A model generated the notes under the pieces. That model saw only the letters and a program-made list of their open reading frames with translations, searched no databases and was not told where the DNA came from. DNA of 64,000 bases from Hypericibacter sp963696655. Its GTDB lineage: Bacteria > Pseudomonadota > Alphaproteobacteria > Dongiales > Dongiaceae. The position numbers and the translations under genes are program-made. The DNA is taken from positions 12,927 to 76,926 of the forward strand of contig CAVOLB010000136.1 in NCBI GenBank assembly GCA_963696655.1, given 5' to 3'. Below, piece after piece: positions 17,622 through 27,360 of the stretch (position 1 is its first letter; each line of letters opens with the position of its first letter).

Positions 17622-18650
17622 ATGACTCACCCCGCCGACGACGGGTTCAGACTGCCTGCCGACTGGGCGCCGCACAGCCGTTGCTGGATGGCGTGGCCGG
17701 TTCGTTCCGAGGCGTGGGGCGAGCATCTGGGCCCGGCCCGCGAATCCGTCGGCGAAGTGGCCGAGGCGATTGCCCGTTTCGAGCCCGTCACCATGATCGC
17801 CAAGCCGACTAAGGTTGCCGAGGTCTCGCTCCTGACCGCGTCGGGCGTCGCGAGCTTCTCCCTGCCGCAGGACGACAGCTGGCTGCGCGACAACGGCCCC
17901 AGCTTCGTCACCTCCGGCACCGGCCATGTCGCTGGCGTGCAGTGGCGCTGGAATGCCTGGGGCGGCCGCTACACCGAAGTCGATGGCGACGCGATGATTC
18001 CGGAGAAGATGCTCGAGCAATTGAGCATGCGCCGCTATCAGGCGCCGATCGTGTTCGAGGGCAGCGCCGTCACGACCGATGGCGAGGGCACGCTCATCGC
18101 CAACGAGCGCATGATCCTCGATCCCAAGCGAAATCCCGGCCTCCAGCGGGCCGAGGCCGACACCATCCTCAAGCAGCAACTGGGGGCTGAGCGCGTGATC
18201 TGGATCTCGGCCGCGATCGAGGGCGATCCGGCCGGCGGGCGGCTCGACACGATGCTCTGTTTCGTGAAGCCGGGCGTCCTGCTGGTCCAGGTCACGCCGG
18301 ACAAGAACGATGCCAATGCCGGCGCCTATGCCGACACCGCCGGGCGCCTGAAAGGGGCGACCGACGCCAAGGGTCGCCAATTGCAGCTGATCGAGATCGA
18401 GCAGCCGCGAGCGCGCCATTCCGACGAGGGCAAGCGACTGCCGCTGGCCTATACCAGCCTCTATCTCGCCAATGGCGGCGTCATCATCCCGGCGTTCGAG
18501 GCGCCGCAGGACGATCGCGCCTTCGCCGCCATCGCCAAGCTCTTCTCCGATCGCCAGCCGGTGCAGCTCCTGGCCAGCGACATCGTGTATGGCGGCGGCG
18601 GCTTCCGCGCCATGACCCTGCCGCAGCCCGCGGGCCTGCCGGCCGGCTGA
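17622..18650 (+). CDS. Agmatine deiminase-like protein with lost catalytic residues
   Basis: A 342-residue member of the PAD/agmatine deiminase fold, by its conserved frame: MAWP (23-26), QDDSWLRDNGP (83-93), TDGEGT (152-157), an NERMILDPKRNP block and LANGGVIIPAF. Active enzymes have G-H-V/I-D and a nucleophile Cys in GGGNIHC. Here the first is GGRLD (R207 for His) and the last is GGGGFRA (R329, A330 for His-Cys). EGG has become EGS. It therefore should not deiminate agmatine by the known mechanism. It may be a binding protein or a pseudoenzyme. The start at ATG 17622 gives the usual N-terminus, and the VOC gene starts 22 bp downstream. Confidence 0.82.
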   Translation: MTHPADDGFRLPADWAPHSRCWMAWPVRSEAWGEHLGPARESVGEVAEAIARFEPVTMIAKPTKVAEVSLLTASGVASFSLPQDDSWLRDNGPSFVTSGTGHVAGVQWRWNAWGGRYTEVDGDAMIPEKMLEQLSMRRYQAPIVFEGSAVTTDGEGTLIANERMILDPKRNPGLQRAEADTILKQQLGAERVIWISAAIEGDPAGGRLDTMLCFVKPGVLLVQVTPDKNDANAGAYADTAGRLKGATDAKGRQLQLIEIEQPRARHSDEGKRLPLAYTSLYLANGGVIIPAFEAPQDDRAFAAIAKLFSDRQPVQLLASDIVYGGGGFRAMTLPQPAGLPAG

Positions 18651-18672
18651 CACACCGACAATCGAGGAATGA

Positions 18673-19038
18673 ATGGCGACCGTCCGGTATTTCGCAAAGA
18701 ATGTCGATGAGGCGGTGGCCTTCTACCGGGATCGCCTGGGCTTCGTGCTCCATCAGCAGTTCGGTCCCAACATGGCGATCCTGTCGCGAGGCGACCTCGC
18801 GCTGTGGCTCGCCGGTCCGGGTGCCTCGGCGTCGAAACCGATGCCGAACGGAGCGCGGCCCGAGCCCGGCGGCTGGAACCGGTTCGTGATCGAGGTTCCC
18901 AATTTAGTGGCAACGGTGGCGACACTGCGCGCCGCCGGCGTGCGCTTCCGCAACGAGATCCTCAGCGGCCCCGGCGGGCAGCAGATCCTGTGCGAGGATC
19001 CGTCGGGGAATGTGATCGAGCTGTTTCAGGCGGGATGA
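18673..19038 (+). CDS. VOC family protein (glyoxalase/bleomycin-resistance fold)
   Basis: A 121-residue single-module vicinal-oxygen-chelate protein. The beta-alpha-beta-beta-beta pattern is visible: ATVRYFAKNVDEAVAFYRDRLGF at the start, then VIEVPNLVATVATLRAAGV, and the closing segment CEDPSGNVIELFQ, whose Glu is the usual metal ligand. Members act as isomerases, dioxygenases or drug-binding proteins; the substrate here is unknown. It lies 22 bp after the agmatine deiminase-like gene, so the two are probably co-transcribed. Confidence 0.85.
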   Translation: MATVRYFAKNVDEAVAFYRDRLGFVLHQQFGPNMAILSRGDLALWLAGPGASASKPMPNGARPEPGGWNRFVIEVPNLVATVATLRAAGVRFRNEILSGPGGQQILCEDPSGNVIELFQAG

Positions 19039-19115
19039 CGCCGCCGTTTGTCATCGCCGGACTTGATCCGGCGATCCAGTCTTCCGATGAAAGTCTGGAT
19101 GCCCGGGTCAAGCCC

Positions 19116-19453
19116 ACGGCTGTCCGGTTGGGGTTTGGCTGATCTTGTTTAAAGCGCGGCGTCCGAACGCAGAATACGCATCGGATCTCGCTCCAGACAT
19201 GAGACTGCGTAACCGGGCTTGTCCCGTCATTCTTTCCGCCTGCCGCCCTTCTTTCTTATCCCCTCCCCCCTTGAGGGGGAGGTTAGGGTGGGGGGTGATC
19301 GAAGAACGCGATGATGACAGAGCCTTGCGCCGTGCGAACATGTCGCGCATCCAGCTTGTGGCTACCCCCCACCCCAGCCTCCCCCTCAAGGGGGGAGGTG
19401 AAGAAAGCGGAGCAACGAGAAGTCTTACTGAGCGCCGTCAACCGGACAGCCTT
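19116..19453. mobile_element. MITE-like element with 15-bp terminal inverted repeats and 11-bp target duplication
   Basis: The left end reads ACGGCTGTCCGGTTG and the right end, reversed, reads AAGGCTGTCCGGTTG, so 14 of 15 positions match. The element is flanked on both sides by GGGTCAAGCCC (19105-19115 and 19454-19464), a direct duplication. At 338 bp it has no room for a transposase, so it would need one in trans. It carries an inverted pair of the G/C-rich hairpin repeat (19261-19399) inside it. The parent IS family is unknown. Confidence 0.62.
19261..19399. repeat. Paired G/C-rich hairpin repeat, copy 2
   Basis: CCCTCCCCCCTTGAGGGGGA followed by GGTTAGGGTGGGGGG appears at 19261-19295. Its reverse complement version, ACCCCCCACCCCAGCCTCCC and CCTCAAGGGG, appears at about 19364-19394. 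The arms are separated by roughly 70 bp. It lies inside the MITE-like element. Confidence 0.85.
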
Positions 19454-19481
19454 GGGTCAAGCCCGGGCATGACAGCTTGCC

Positions 19482-20447
19482 TTAGACCACCTGCGCCGGC
19501 ATCCGCTTGCCGGCGAAGAAGGCGTCGAGATTATCGACGGCCTTCATGCCCATGGCGACGCGGGTCTCGGTGGTGGCGCTGCCCAGATGCGGCAGCAGGA
19601 AGGCGTTCCGCACCGAGCGATAGGCGGGATTGATCGCAGGCTCGCCGGTATAGACGTCGAGGCCGGCGGCGAAGAGCTTGCCCGATTTGAGCGCGGCGAT
19701 GAGCGCTTCGTCGTCGACCAGGGGCCCTCGCGCCGTGTTCACCACGATGGCGCCGTCGGGCAGGAGCTTGATGCGCGCTTCATTGAGGAAGCCGGTGGTC
19801 TCCGCCGTCGCGGGCGCGTTGATCGAGAGGAAGTCGCTATGCGGCAGCATGTCCTCGGCACGGGCATGGAAGACCGCGCCCTGCTCCAGATCGGGCGAAA
19901 GCCGCGAGCGGTTGTGATAGTGGATCTTCATGTCGAAGGCGCGGGCGCGCTTGGCGACGGCCTGGCCGATGCGGCCCATCCCATAGATGCCGAGACGCTT
20001 GCCGGTCATATGCACGCCCAGCATGCCGGTGGGCGCCCAGGCGCCCCAGGTCGCCTCGCGCACGGCGCGCTCGCCCTCCGAGGCGCCGCGCGCCGCGCCC
20101 AGCATGAGCAGCAGCGCGATGTCGGCGGTGGCGTCGGTCAGGACGTCGGGGGTGTTGCCGACGGTGATGCCGTGCTCCTTGGCGGCCTTGATATCGATAT
20201 GCTCGTAACCGACCGAGAAAGTCGCAATGGCTTTGAGCCGGTCCGGAAACCGCCGGATCATGTCGGCCGTGACCTTGCAGGTCGGGCAGGGCAGCAGCGC
20301 GTCGGCGTTCTGAGCCCCGGCCACGATCTCATCCGCGGTCATCAGCTTGTCGCTGGCGTTGAGGCGGGCGTCGTAATCGCGGGCGAGACGCGCCTCGACG
20401 GCAGCGGGCAGCTTGCGGGTCACGAGCACGGTGGGCTTCTGCGGCAT
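19482..20447 (-). CDS. D-2-hydroxyacid dehydrogenase (glyoxylate/hydroxypyruvate reductase type)
   Basis: A 321-residue NAD(P)H-dependent oxidoreductase. The Rossmann motif is LGIYGMGRIGQAVAKRA. Catalytic residues are the Arg in VVNTARGPLVDD, the Glu in VYTGEPAINP and the His in LLPHLGSATTETR. The substrate-loop segment FSVGYEHIDIKAAKEHGITV is typical of the glyoxylate/hydroxypyruvate reductase (GyaR/GhrB) branch. Start at ATG 20447 (MPQKPTVLVTRKLP). It is isolated between repeats and the divergent EipB gene, so its pathway cannot be read from context. Confidence 0.9.
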   Translation of the reverse strand: MPQKPTVLVTRKLPAAVEARLARDYDARLNASDKLMTADEIVAGAQNADALLPCPTCKVTADMIRRFPDRLKAIATFSVGYEHIDIKAAKEHGITVGNTPDVLTDATADIALLLMLGAARGASEGERAVREATWGAWAPTGMLGVHMTGKRLGIYGMGRIGQAVAKRARAFDMKIHYHNRSRLSPDLEQGAVFHARAEDMLPHSDFLSINAPATAETTGFLNEARIKLLPDGAIVVNTARGPLVDDEALIAALKSGKLFAAGLDVYTGEPAINPAYRSVRNAFLLPHLGSATTETRVAMGMKAVDNLDAFFAGKRMPAQVV

Positions 20448-20558
20448 GGGGCTGGGCTCCAGGGCGGGGCGGGAAGGGCGGGTTACGGGCCAGAAAGACT
20501 GTAGTTTCAGGGAACTATCGTTTTGGGTCCGGCCATGACATAATCATCGGGTCAGAGC

Positions 20559-21398
20559 ATGTCATCGCTTTTCTCCCACCCTCTTTGGCACGGCCTTGCC
20601 CGACCCCTTTGGCTCGGGGCGGCCTTCATTGCTCTCGGCGCGGCGTTCTCCCAGCCGGCCCCGGCGGCCGGCATGGTCGATCCCCTGCCGCACCGGGCGC
20701 TCTATCACATGCAGATCCTGAAAAGCGGTGGCGACATCGCTGACATCGAGGGCGAGATGGCCTTCGAATGGCAGGATTCCTGCGACGGCTGGAGCGTGAC
20801 GCAACGCTCGCAGATGGACTTCCTCTATGCCAGCGGCGATGCCGCGAAGGTGGGCTGGAGCCTGACCTCCTGGGAGTCCAAGGACGGGAAGCGCTACCGG
20901 TTCGTCTCGCGCGAGCTCACCAATGGCGAGCTGGTTTCCGAGTTCCGCGGCGATGCCGACCTGTCGAAGAACGGCGGCGAGGCGCGCTACAACAAGCCGG
21001 ACGCACATGAGACGCACCTGCCCGCAGGCGCCCTGTTCCCGACCCAGCACAGCCTGAAGCTGATCGATCTGGCAACGAAGGGAACGCCGATGCTCTGGGC
21101 CGAGGTGTTCGACGGCTCGGACAAGGACGGTCTCTTCGCCGTCAGCGCCGCGATTACGCCGATGACCGACGCCGAGCGCAAGGAAGCCGACCAGCGTCCC
21201 CAGCTCAAGGGCGTGCCCGGCTGGCATGTCTCGCTCGCCTTCTACGCGCCGGAGGGCCAGGCGGCCGAGCCCGATCATGAGCAGACCATCCAGCTCTACG
21301 CCAACGGCGTGGTCGACCGCATGGTGCTGGACTACGGCGAATTCTCGATCCTCGGCACCCTCTCCAAGATCGAGACCCTGCCCAAGCCGAATTGCTGA
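20559..21398 (+). CDS. eipB: EipB family (DUF1849) periplasmic envelope-integrity protein
   Basis: A 279-residue protein with a signal peptide (about 1-37, ending PAPAA), so periplasmic. The mature part matches the DUF1849/EipB beta-spiral family: HRALYHMQILKSG at the start, EGEMAFEWQDSCDGW, and a terminal KPNC. Cys75 and the very last residue Cys279 correspond to the conserved disulfide pair of EipB. In Brucella the protein supports cell-envelope integrity. The ATG at 20559 is divergent from the dehydrogenase gene, and a hairpin repeat follows the stop. Confidence 0.85.
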   Translation: MSSLFSHPLWHGLARPLWLGAAFIALGAAFSQPAPAAGMVDPLPHRALYHMQILKSGGDIADIEGEMAFEWQDSCDGWSVTQRSQMDFLYASGDAAKVGWSLTSWESKDGKRYRFVSRELTNGELVSEFRGDADLSKNGGEARYNKPDAHETHLPAGALFPTQHSLKLIDLATKGTPMLWAEVFDGSDKDGLFAVSAAITPMTDAERKEADQRPQLKGVPGWHVSLAFYAPEGQAAEPDHEQTIQLYANGVVDRMVLDYGEFSILGTLSKIETLPKPNC

Positions 21399-21411
21399 AG
21401 CGGGATTTTTA

Positions 21412-21511
21412 TCCCCTCCCCCGGAACCGGGGAGGGTGAGGGAGGGGGCTGCGCGCTCTCGACATCGCGTTATCCCCCTTCCTAGCCTTCCCCCGTTCCG
21501 GGGGAAGGGAC
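21412..21511. repeat. Paired G/C-rich hairpin repeat, copy 3
   Basis: CCCCTCCCCCGGAACCGGGG plus AGGGTGAGGGAGGGGG on the left and the inverse CCCCTTCCTAGCC-TTCCCCCGTTCCGGGGGAA on the right surround a ~27-bp spacer. It sits between the convergent ends of eipB and dinB and could terminate both. Confidence 0.85.
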
Positions 21512-21536
21512 GATCGTGACACCGCTCTCGACCCTA

Positions 21537-22829
21537 TCACTTCTTTCCCCCATCCTTCGGCGGCACCAGCCCGCGGCCCTTGCGGATCGCAGCCCTTCCG
21601 AGCTTGTCGCGCAGCTTGTCCATGGTCTGCTCCACGGTCTTGCGGCGGGCGGCGTCGGGGTCGGCGAGGTCGGGCGGGTCGGCGAGGGCGGCGTCCATGA
21701 GATCGCCGGTGCCGACACCGATCAGGCGGAAATGCCGGCCATTGGCCTCGCGCTGCAGCAGCGGCTTGGCGGCACGATAGATCGCTTCGGCGAGCTGCGT
21801 CGGGTCGGCGAGCTTGCGGTTGCGCGTCAGGATCTGGAACTCGTCGGTCTTGAGCTTCAAGGTCACGGTGCCGCCGGCGAGCTCGGCCTGTTTGAGCCGC
21901 CTCGACACCTTCTCGCAGAGCGGCCACAGGATCCGGTCGAGCTCGCCGAAATCGGCGATGTCCTCGTTGAAGGTGGTCTCGGCCGAGATGCTCTTGGCGG
22001 GACCGTCCGGATCGACGCTGCGATCGTCCTGCCCGCGCGCGAACCGCGCCAGCCGCCTGCCGATGCTGCCATAGCGCAGCAGAAGATCGTTCTCCTCGCG
22101 GGCCTGCAACTGGCCGATATGGGTGATGCCGTCCTTCGCCAGTTGTTGTTGCAGCGCCTTGCCCACGCCCCAGATCAGTCCCACCGGCTTTCCCGCCAGG
22201 AACGACGGCGCCTCGGCGCGGCCGATGACCGCGAAGCCGCGCGGCTTGTCGAGGTCGGACGCGACCTTGGCGAGGAACTTGTTGTAGCTGAGGCCGATCG
22301 AGACGGTGATCGAGAGGCGCTCTTCGATCCGGGCCGCGAGCCGGGCCAGCGTGCGCGCCGGGCTGCCGTGATGCAGGGCCTCGGTGCCGGAGAGATCGAG
22401 AAAGGCCTCGTCGATCGAGAGCGGCTCGACCAGGGGCGTGGTCTCGAGCATCAGCTCGCGCACCTCATGGCCGACTTGCGCATATTTCGCCATGTCGGGC
22501 GGGATCACCACGGCTTTGGGACAGAGCTCGAGCGCCTTGAACATCGGCATGGCCGAGCGCACGCCATAGAGCCGTGCCACATAGCAGCAGGTCGAGACCA
22601 CGCCGCGCTTGCCGCCGCCGACGATCACCGGCTCGTCGCGCAGGGCCGGGTTGTCGCGCTTCTCGACCGCCGCATAGAAGGCGTCGCAATCGAGATGCGC
22701 CATCGAGAGCTGGTCCAGCTCCGGATGGCGCAGCAGCCGTGGCGATCCGCAGGACGCACAGCGATTGCCGGCCGGCCCCGGATCGCCGAGACAGTCGCGG
22801 CAGAGCCGGTTGGAAGCGGGCGAGTTCAT
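21537..22829 (-). CDS. dinB: DNA polymerase IV (Y-family)
   Basis: Error-prone translesion polymerase. The 430-residue protein has Y-family catalytic motifs AHLDCDAFYAAVE and SIDEAFLDLSG, the helix-hairpin-helix IWGVGKALQQQL, and a little-finger domain from about residue 285. An N-terminal extension of about 40 residues carries four cysteines (C10, C13, C24, C27) that look like a zinc ribbon, seen in several alphaproteobacterial DinB proteins. No clear C-terminal beta-clamp motif was recognised. ATG 22829 is followed by a repeat region on its 5-prime side. No LexA box was recognised in that interval. Confidence 0.93.
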   Translation of the reverse strand: MNSPASNRLCRDCLGDPGPAGNRCASCGSPRLLRHPELDQLSMAHLDCDAFYAAVEKRDNPALRDEPVIVGGGKRGVVSTCCYVARLYGVRSAMPMFKALELCPKAVVIPPDMAKYAQVGHEVRELMLETTPLVEPLSIDEAFLDLSGTEALHHGSPARTLARLAARIEERLSITVSIGLSYNKFLAKVASDLDKPRGFAVIGRAEAPSFLAGKPVGLIWGVGKALQQQLAKDGITHIGQLQAREENDLLLRYGSIGRRLARFARGQDDRSVDPDGPAKSISAETTFNEDIADFGELDRILWPLCEKVSRRLKQAELAGGTVTLKLKTDEFQILTRNRKLADPTQLAEAIYRAAKPLLQREANGRHFRLIGVGTGDLMDAALADPPDLADPDAARRKTVEQTMDKLRDKLGRAAIRKGRGLVPPKDGGKK

Positions 22830-22869
22830 GGCGCGGCACCGAGGCTCGCCGGTGCCAACATATACCGAG

Positions 22870-23123
22870 CCCCCTCCCCTTGCGGGAGGGGGTAGGGGGA
22901 GGGGAGCCGCGTGCGCGCTATCAGCGGCGATTCATTTCGGACGTTGCGGGGGCGGCAGGCATCGCTCTCGGCGTCTGTTCCATTCGTCAACTCTCTCCCG
23001 AGAAGATGAACCGTGGATGCTTCGACATTAGCGCCGAGCGACGCAGCAAACGGAATGCGGTCCTTTGGCGAAAGACCGTGTGGGGCACCCCTCCCCCTAC
23101 CCCCTCCCGCAAGGGGAGGGGGC
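22870..23123. repeat. Paired G/C-rich hairpin repeat, copy 4, with long centre
   Basis: Outer hairpin units CCCCTCCCCTTGCGGGAGGG (from 22871) and CCCCTCCCGCAAGGGGAGGG (from 23101) are inverted copies. The centre is about 180 bp, much longer than in copies 1 and 3, and shows no gene. The whole 307-bp interval between dinB and the ROK kinase gene consists of this element. Confidence 0.8.
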
Positions 23124-23136
23124 GTGAAAATCCCAT

Positions 23137-24147
23137 TCACGGCGCGCCCTCGTCCGGTTCCGGCGGCCATAGCCAGGCGGCGCCGCGCACGCCGGAGGAA
23201 TCGCCATGGAATGGCGGCAAGAGTCGCGTGTCGACGCGATCGGAGAAGACGAAGCGGCCCCAGAGCCGGGGCACATTCTCATAGAGGCGCGCGATGTTCG
23301 ACAGTCCGCCGCCCAGCACGATGACTTCCGGATCGAGCAGATTGATGACATGGGCGAGCCCGCGGGCGAGCCGCTCCTCATAGCGCGCCATGACCGCTTC
23401 GGCCTGCGCCTCTCCGCCCGCGGCGGCCTTCGCGATCTCGGCTGCGGCCGACGCGTGTCCCGAAGTCCGGCGATATTCGCTCTCGAGCGCGGGTCCCGAG
23501 AGGAAGGTCTCGATGCATCCCTCGCGGCCGCAATAGCAGCGCCGTCCTTCCAGCTCGCCCGCCTGCGGCCAGGGCAGGGGATTATGGCCCCATTCGCCGG
23601 CGATGGCGTTCGCGCCCAGCAGGGTCCGGCCTTCGATCGCGATGCCGCCGCCGACGCCGGTGCCGAGGATCACGCCGAAGACGAGGCGCGCGCCGGCGCC
23701 GGCGCCGTCCACCGCCTCCGAGACGGCGAAGCAATTGGCATCGTTCGCCACCCTTACCGGCCGCGCCAGCCGCCGCTCCAGATCGCGATCGAGCGGCTTG
23801 CCGATGAGCCAGGTCGAGTTGGCATTCTTGACCAGTCCCGTGGCGGGCGACATGGCACCCGGGATTCCGACGCCGACGCTGAGCCGCTGGGGCGCGCCGC
23901 CATGGCACGTCGCGAGGGCGGATTCGAGTTCGCTCACCAGCCGGGCGACCGTCTCGAGCGTCGCCTCGTAATTGCCGCGCGGGCTCGCCATGCGCCGCCG
24001 CTCCAGGGCTTCTCCGTCGCTGCCGAGGAGAATGGCCTCGATCTTTGTGCCGCCGAGATCGATCCCGATCCGCGCTCGCCCGGCGCCGCAGGGTGCAGCG
24101 GACTCCCGATCGCTTGTCACGCCTCGGTCCTCGCCCGCAGCTGTCAT
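23137..24147 (-). CDS. ROK family sugar kinase
   Basis: A 336-residue (from ATG 24147) or 327-residue (from GTG 24120) ROK kinase. The ATP loop is IGIDLGGTKIEAILL. The sugar-binding block includes VANDANCFAVSEA with the catalytic Asp, and GTGVGGGIAIEG. The ROK zinc motif is complete: the upstream His in AGEWGHNPLPWP and CYCGREGCIE. Such proteins phosphorylate glucose, fructose or N-acetylhexosamines; the exact sugar is not determinable. There is no N-terminal helix-turn-helix, so it is a kinase rather than a NagC-type repressor. No sugar genes are adjacent. Confidence 0.9.
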   Translation of the reverse strand: MTAAGEDRGVTSDRESAAPCGAGRARIGIDLGGTKIEAILLGSDGEALERRRMASPRGNYEATLETVARLVSELESALATCHGGAPQRLSVGVGIPGAMSPATGLVKNANSTWLIGKPLDRDLERRLARPVRVANDANCFAVSEAVDGAGAGARLVFGVILGTGVGGGIAIEGRTLLGANAIAGEWGHNPLPWPQAGELEGRRCYCGREGCIETFLSGPALESEYRRTSGHASAAAEIAKAAAGGEAQAEAVMARYEERLARGLAHVINLLDPEVIVLGGGLSNIARLYENVPRLWGRFVFSDRVDTRLLPPFHGDSSGVRGAAWLWPPEPDEGAP

Positions 24148-24427
24148 CCCCCGATATCGTCCCGAAACGGCTCCGATCTCGCCTCTGCGAGCCGGTTTCT
24201 CGGGGGCTGTGGCTGAAATAGGTTCATAATCTCGGCCAACCGAGGATTCCTGCGGGTTTTCGCGGGGTTGCCCGCGGTTGAAAACACTTCCGATCAACAA
24301 AATATTAACGATGCCGGGGTTATGCGTTAAGAGATGTCCTAGCCTTCATGGGAACGTCAGTAACGGGGTCCAGACAGGGATGGCCCCCGGCATTCGCACT
24401 GACCCCTGCAGGGCGTCTGGGGGCGGC

Positions 24428-24847
24428 ATGAACGACACGATACGCGAATTTCCTTCCGCGGATGCACCGCGCCGAAGCGGCGACGGGAAGACCGTGCTCA
24501 TCGTCGAAGACAATGAGCTCAACATGAAGCTCTTCCACGATCTGATGGAAGCGCATGGCTACAACATCCTGCAAACCCGCGACGGCATGGAAGCGCTGAA
24601 GCTGGCGCGCCAGCACCGGCCGGATCTGATCCTCATGGACATCCAGCTGCCCGAGGTCTCGGGGTTGGAAGTCACGAAATGGATCAAGGAGGACGACGAT
24701 CTCCGGGCGATCCCGGTGATCGCAGTCACGGCCTTCGCCATGAAGGGCGACGAAGAGAAGATCCTTCAGGGCGGATGCGAGGCCTACATCGCCAAGCCGA
24801 TCTCGGTGGCTCAGTTCCTGAGCACCGTCGAAAGGTTCCTGCGGTAG
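24428..24847 (+). CDS. divK: DivK-like single-domain response regulator
   Basis: A 139-residue receiver-only protein. Residues 1-20 are a polar extension. The receiver domain has acidic pocket E27/D28, phospho-acceptor D71 in LILMDIQLPEVSGL, switch T100 in AVTAF and K122 in IAKPIS. In Caulobacter, DivK works with DivJ/PleC and controls CckA-CtrA; the same partner gene pleD follows 13 bp downstream. ATG 24428 was chosen because the upstream in-frame extension does not look like protein. The 280 bp before it hold an AT-rich patch near 24295 but no recognisable CtrA box. Confidence 0.9.
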   Translation: MNDTIREFPSADAPRRSGDGKTVLIVEDNELNMKLFHDLMEAHGYNILQTRDGMEALKLARQHRPDLILMDIQLPEVSGLEVTKWIKEDDDLRAIPVIAVTAFAMKGDEEKILQGGCEAYIAKPISVAQFLSTVERFLR

Positions 24848-24860
24848 GGCCGGGCGCGCG

Positions 24861-26264
<1,404 letters not shown>

Positions 26265-26321
26265 GTTCTTACCGGCTATCGAAGAACGGGAACCGTCCAC
26301 TCCTGATCCGAAGCGGCAACG

Positions 26322-27221
26322 TCAGGGCGCATCCCAATAGGGCGGATCGCCGAAGGCGGTGCGCAGGCAGTCGATGAAGGCGCGCAGCTTGGCCGAGGTT
26401 CGCCGCCCCTCGGGATGCGCGACATAGACGAACTCGAGCTCGGCCTCGGCGCCGACATCGAGGACCATCAGACGCCCGTCCCTGATCGCGTCCCCGGCAA
26501 TGAAAGTCGGCAGCAAGGCGATTCCGAGCCCGGCGATCGCCGCATCCAGCAGCATATCCCCGTTATTGACGCGCAGGCCCATCTCGGCGCGGAGGATCGT
26601 GGCGCCATCGGCGCCGGCGAAGCGCCAGTCGGCGGCGCCGCGGTTGGTGTAGAAGAGGCCGCGATGCCCATCGAGCTCGGCGAGCGAGGCCGGCCGCCCG
26701 TGCCGCTCGAGATAATCCGGAGCGGCGACCAGGACGCGCCGGCTGGGCGCCAGGCGCCAGGCGACGAGGCGCGTATCCGCGATCGGTCCGTGCCGCACCA
26801 CCGCGTCGTAACCGTCGGCCGCGACATCGACGCGGCGGTCGTCGAGATCGAGCGTCAGCTCGAGCTCTGGATTCTGCGCGAGGAAGGGAAAGACGGCCGG
26901 CCCCAGATGCCGATGGCCGAAGGTCACGGGGGCGGCGATGCGCAACGGACCGACCAGCCGGCCGCGGCGCTCGGCCATGTCGGCCGTCGCCTCCTCGACA
27001 TCGCGCGCGATGCGCGTCGCCCGTTCCAGAAACGAGACCCCGTCCTCGGTCAGGCTGAGCTTGCGGGTCGTGCGGTGCAGGAGGCTCGTCCCCAGGCGCC
27101 GCTCGAGCTCGGCCAGCCGCTCGCTCACGACCGATTTCGACAGCCGCAGGCGCCGCGCCGCCTCGCTGATGGACCCGGCCTCCGCGACGGCCACGAAGGT
27201 GGCGATTCCGTCAAGTTTCAT
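26322..27221 (-). CDS. LysR family transcriptional regulator
   Basis: A 299-residue LysR regulator. The N-terminal winged helix (about 1-60) reads LDGIATFVAVAEAGSISEAA and SKSVVSERLAELERRLG. A periplasmic-binding-like effector domain follows (about 90-295). It is divergent from the SDR gene, 139 bp apart, the classic arrangement of a LysR protein and its target. A palindrome at 27227-27241 just upstream of its ATG could be its operator. The sequence is of the DNA-binding CrgA/AaeR-type subgroup; the inducer is unknown. Confidence 0.93.
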   Translation of the reverse strand: MKLDGIATFVAVAEAGSISEAARRLRLSKSVVSERLAELERRLGTSLLHRTTRKLSLTEDGVSFLERATRIARDVEEATADMAERRGRLVGPLRIAAPVTFGHRHLGPAVFPFLAQNPELELTLDLDDRRVDVAADGYDAVVRHGPIADTRLVAWRLAPSRRVLVAAPDYLERHGRPASLAELDGHRGLFYTNRGAADWRFAGADGATILRAEMGLRVNNGDMLLDAAIAGLGIALLPTFIAGDAIRDGRLMVLDVGAEAELEFVYVAHPEGRRTSAKLRAFIDCLRTAFGDPPYWDAP

Positions 27222-27226
27222 GATTG

Positions 27227-27241
27227 TTCGGTATTTCCGAA
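27227..27241. promoter_or_regulatory. Candidate LysR operator palindrome
   Basis: TTCGG-TATTT-CCGAA is a perfect 5-bp inverted repeat with a 5-bp AT-rich centre, in the T-N11-A style of LysR boxes. It begins 6 bp before the regulator ATG, in the shared intergenic region with the SDR gene. Autorepression and activation of the SDR gene are inferred from position. Confidence 0.45.
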
Positions 27242-27360
27242 AGCCAATTTCGAGACTTACAGGCTAATACGAACGCTCGGACTGCACCATACTCTTGGCA
27301 AGCGGATTTCATCGAAACCGCCGGTCGGAACCCGACCTGGCGCTCAACAGGAGAAAGACC

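Larger units (their letters stand above)
19050..19473. repeat. Palindromic alphaproteobacterial dispersed repeat, interrupted by a MITE-like insert
   Basis: GTCATCGCCGGACTTGATCC begins at 19050, and the opposite arm TGGATGCCCGGGTCAAGCCC ends at 19115. GGGCATGAC completes the palindrome at 19465-19473. Between them lies a 338-bp insertion. Joining 19115 to 19465 restores a roughly 75-bp palindrome of the kind (GTCAT...CCGG...GGATGCCCGGG...ATGAC) scattered in many alphaproteobacterial genomes. No gene is seen in this 443-bp intergenic stretch. Confidence 0.7.

Noticed and set aside
17622..18650. Calling the deiminase-like gene an active agmatine deiminase (aguA)
   Set aside because: The catalytic Cys and His are replaced (A330, R207), so an enzymatic call is not supported.
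24148..24427. CtrA box before divK
   Set aside because: TTAA half-sites occur near 24308 and 24327, but the spacing does not match TTAA-N7-TTAA.
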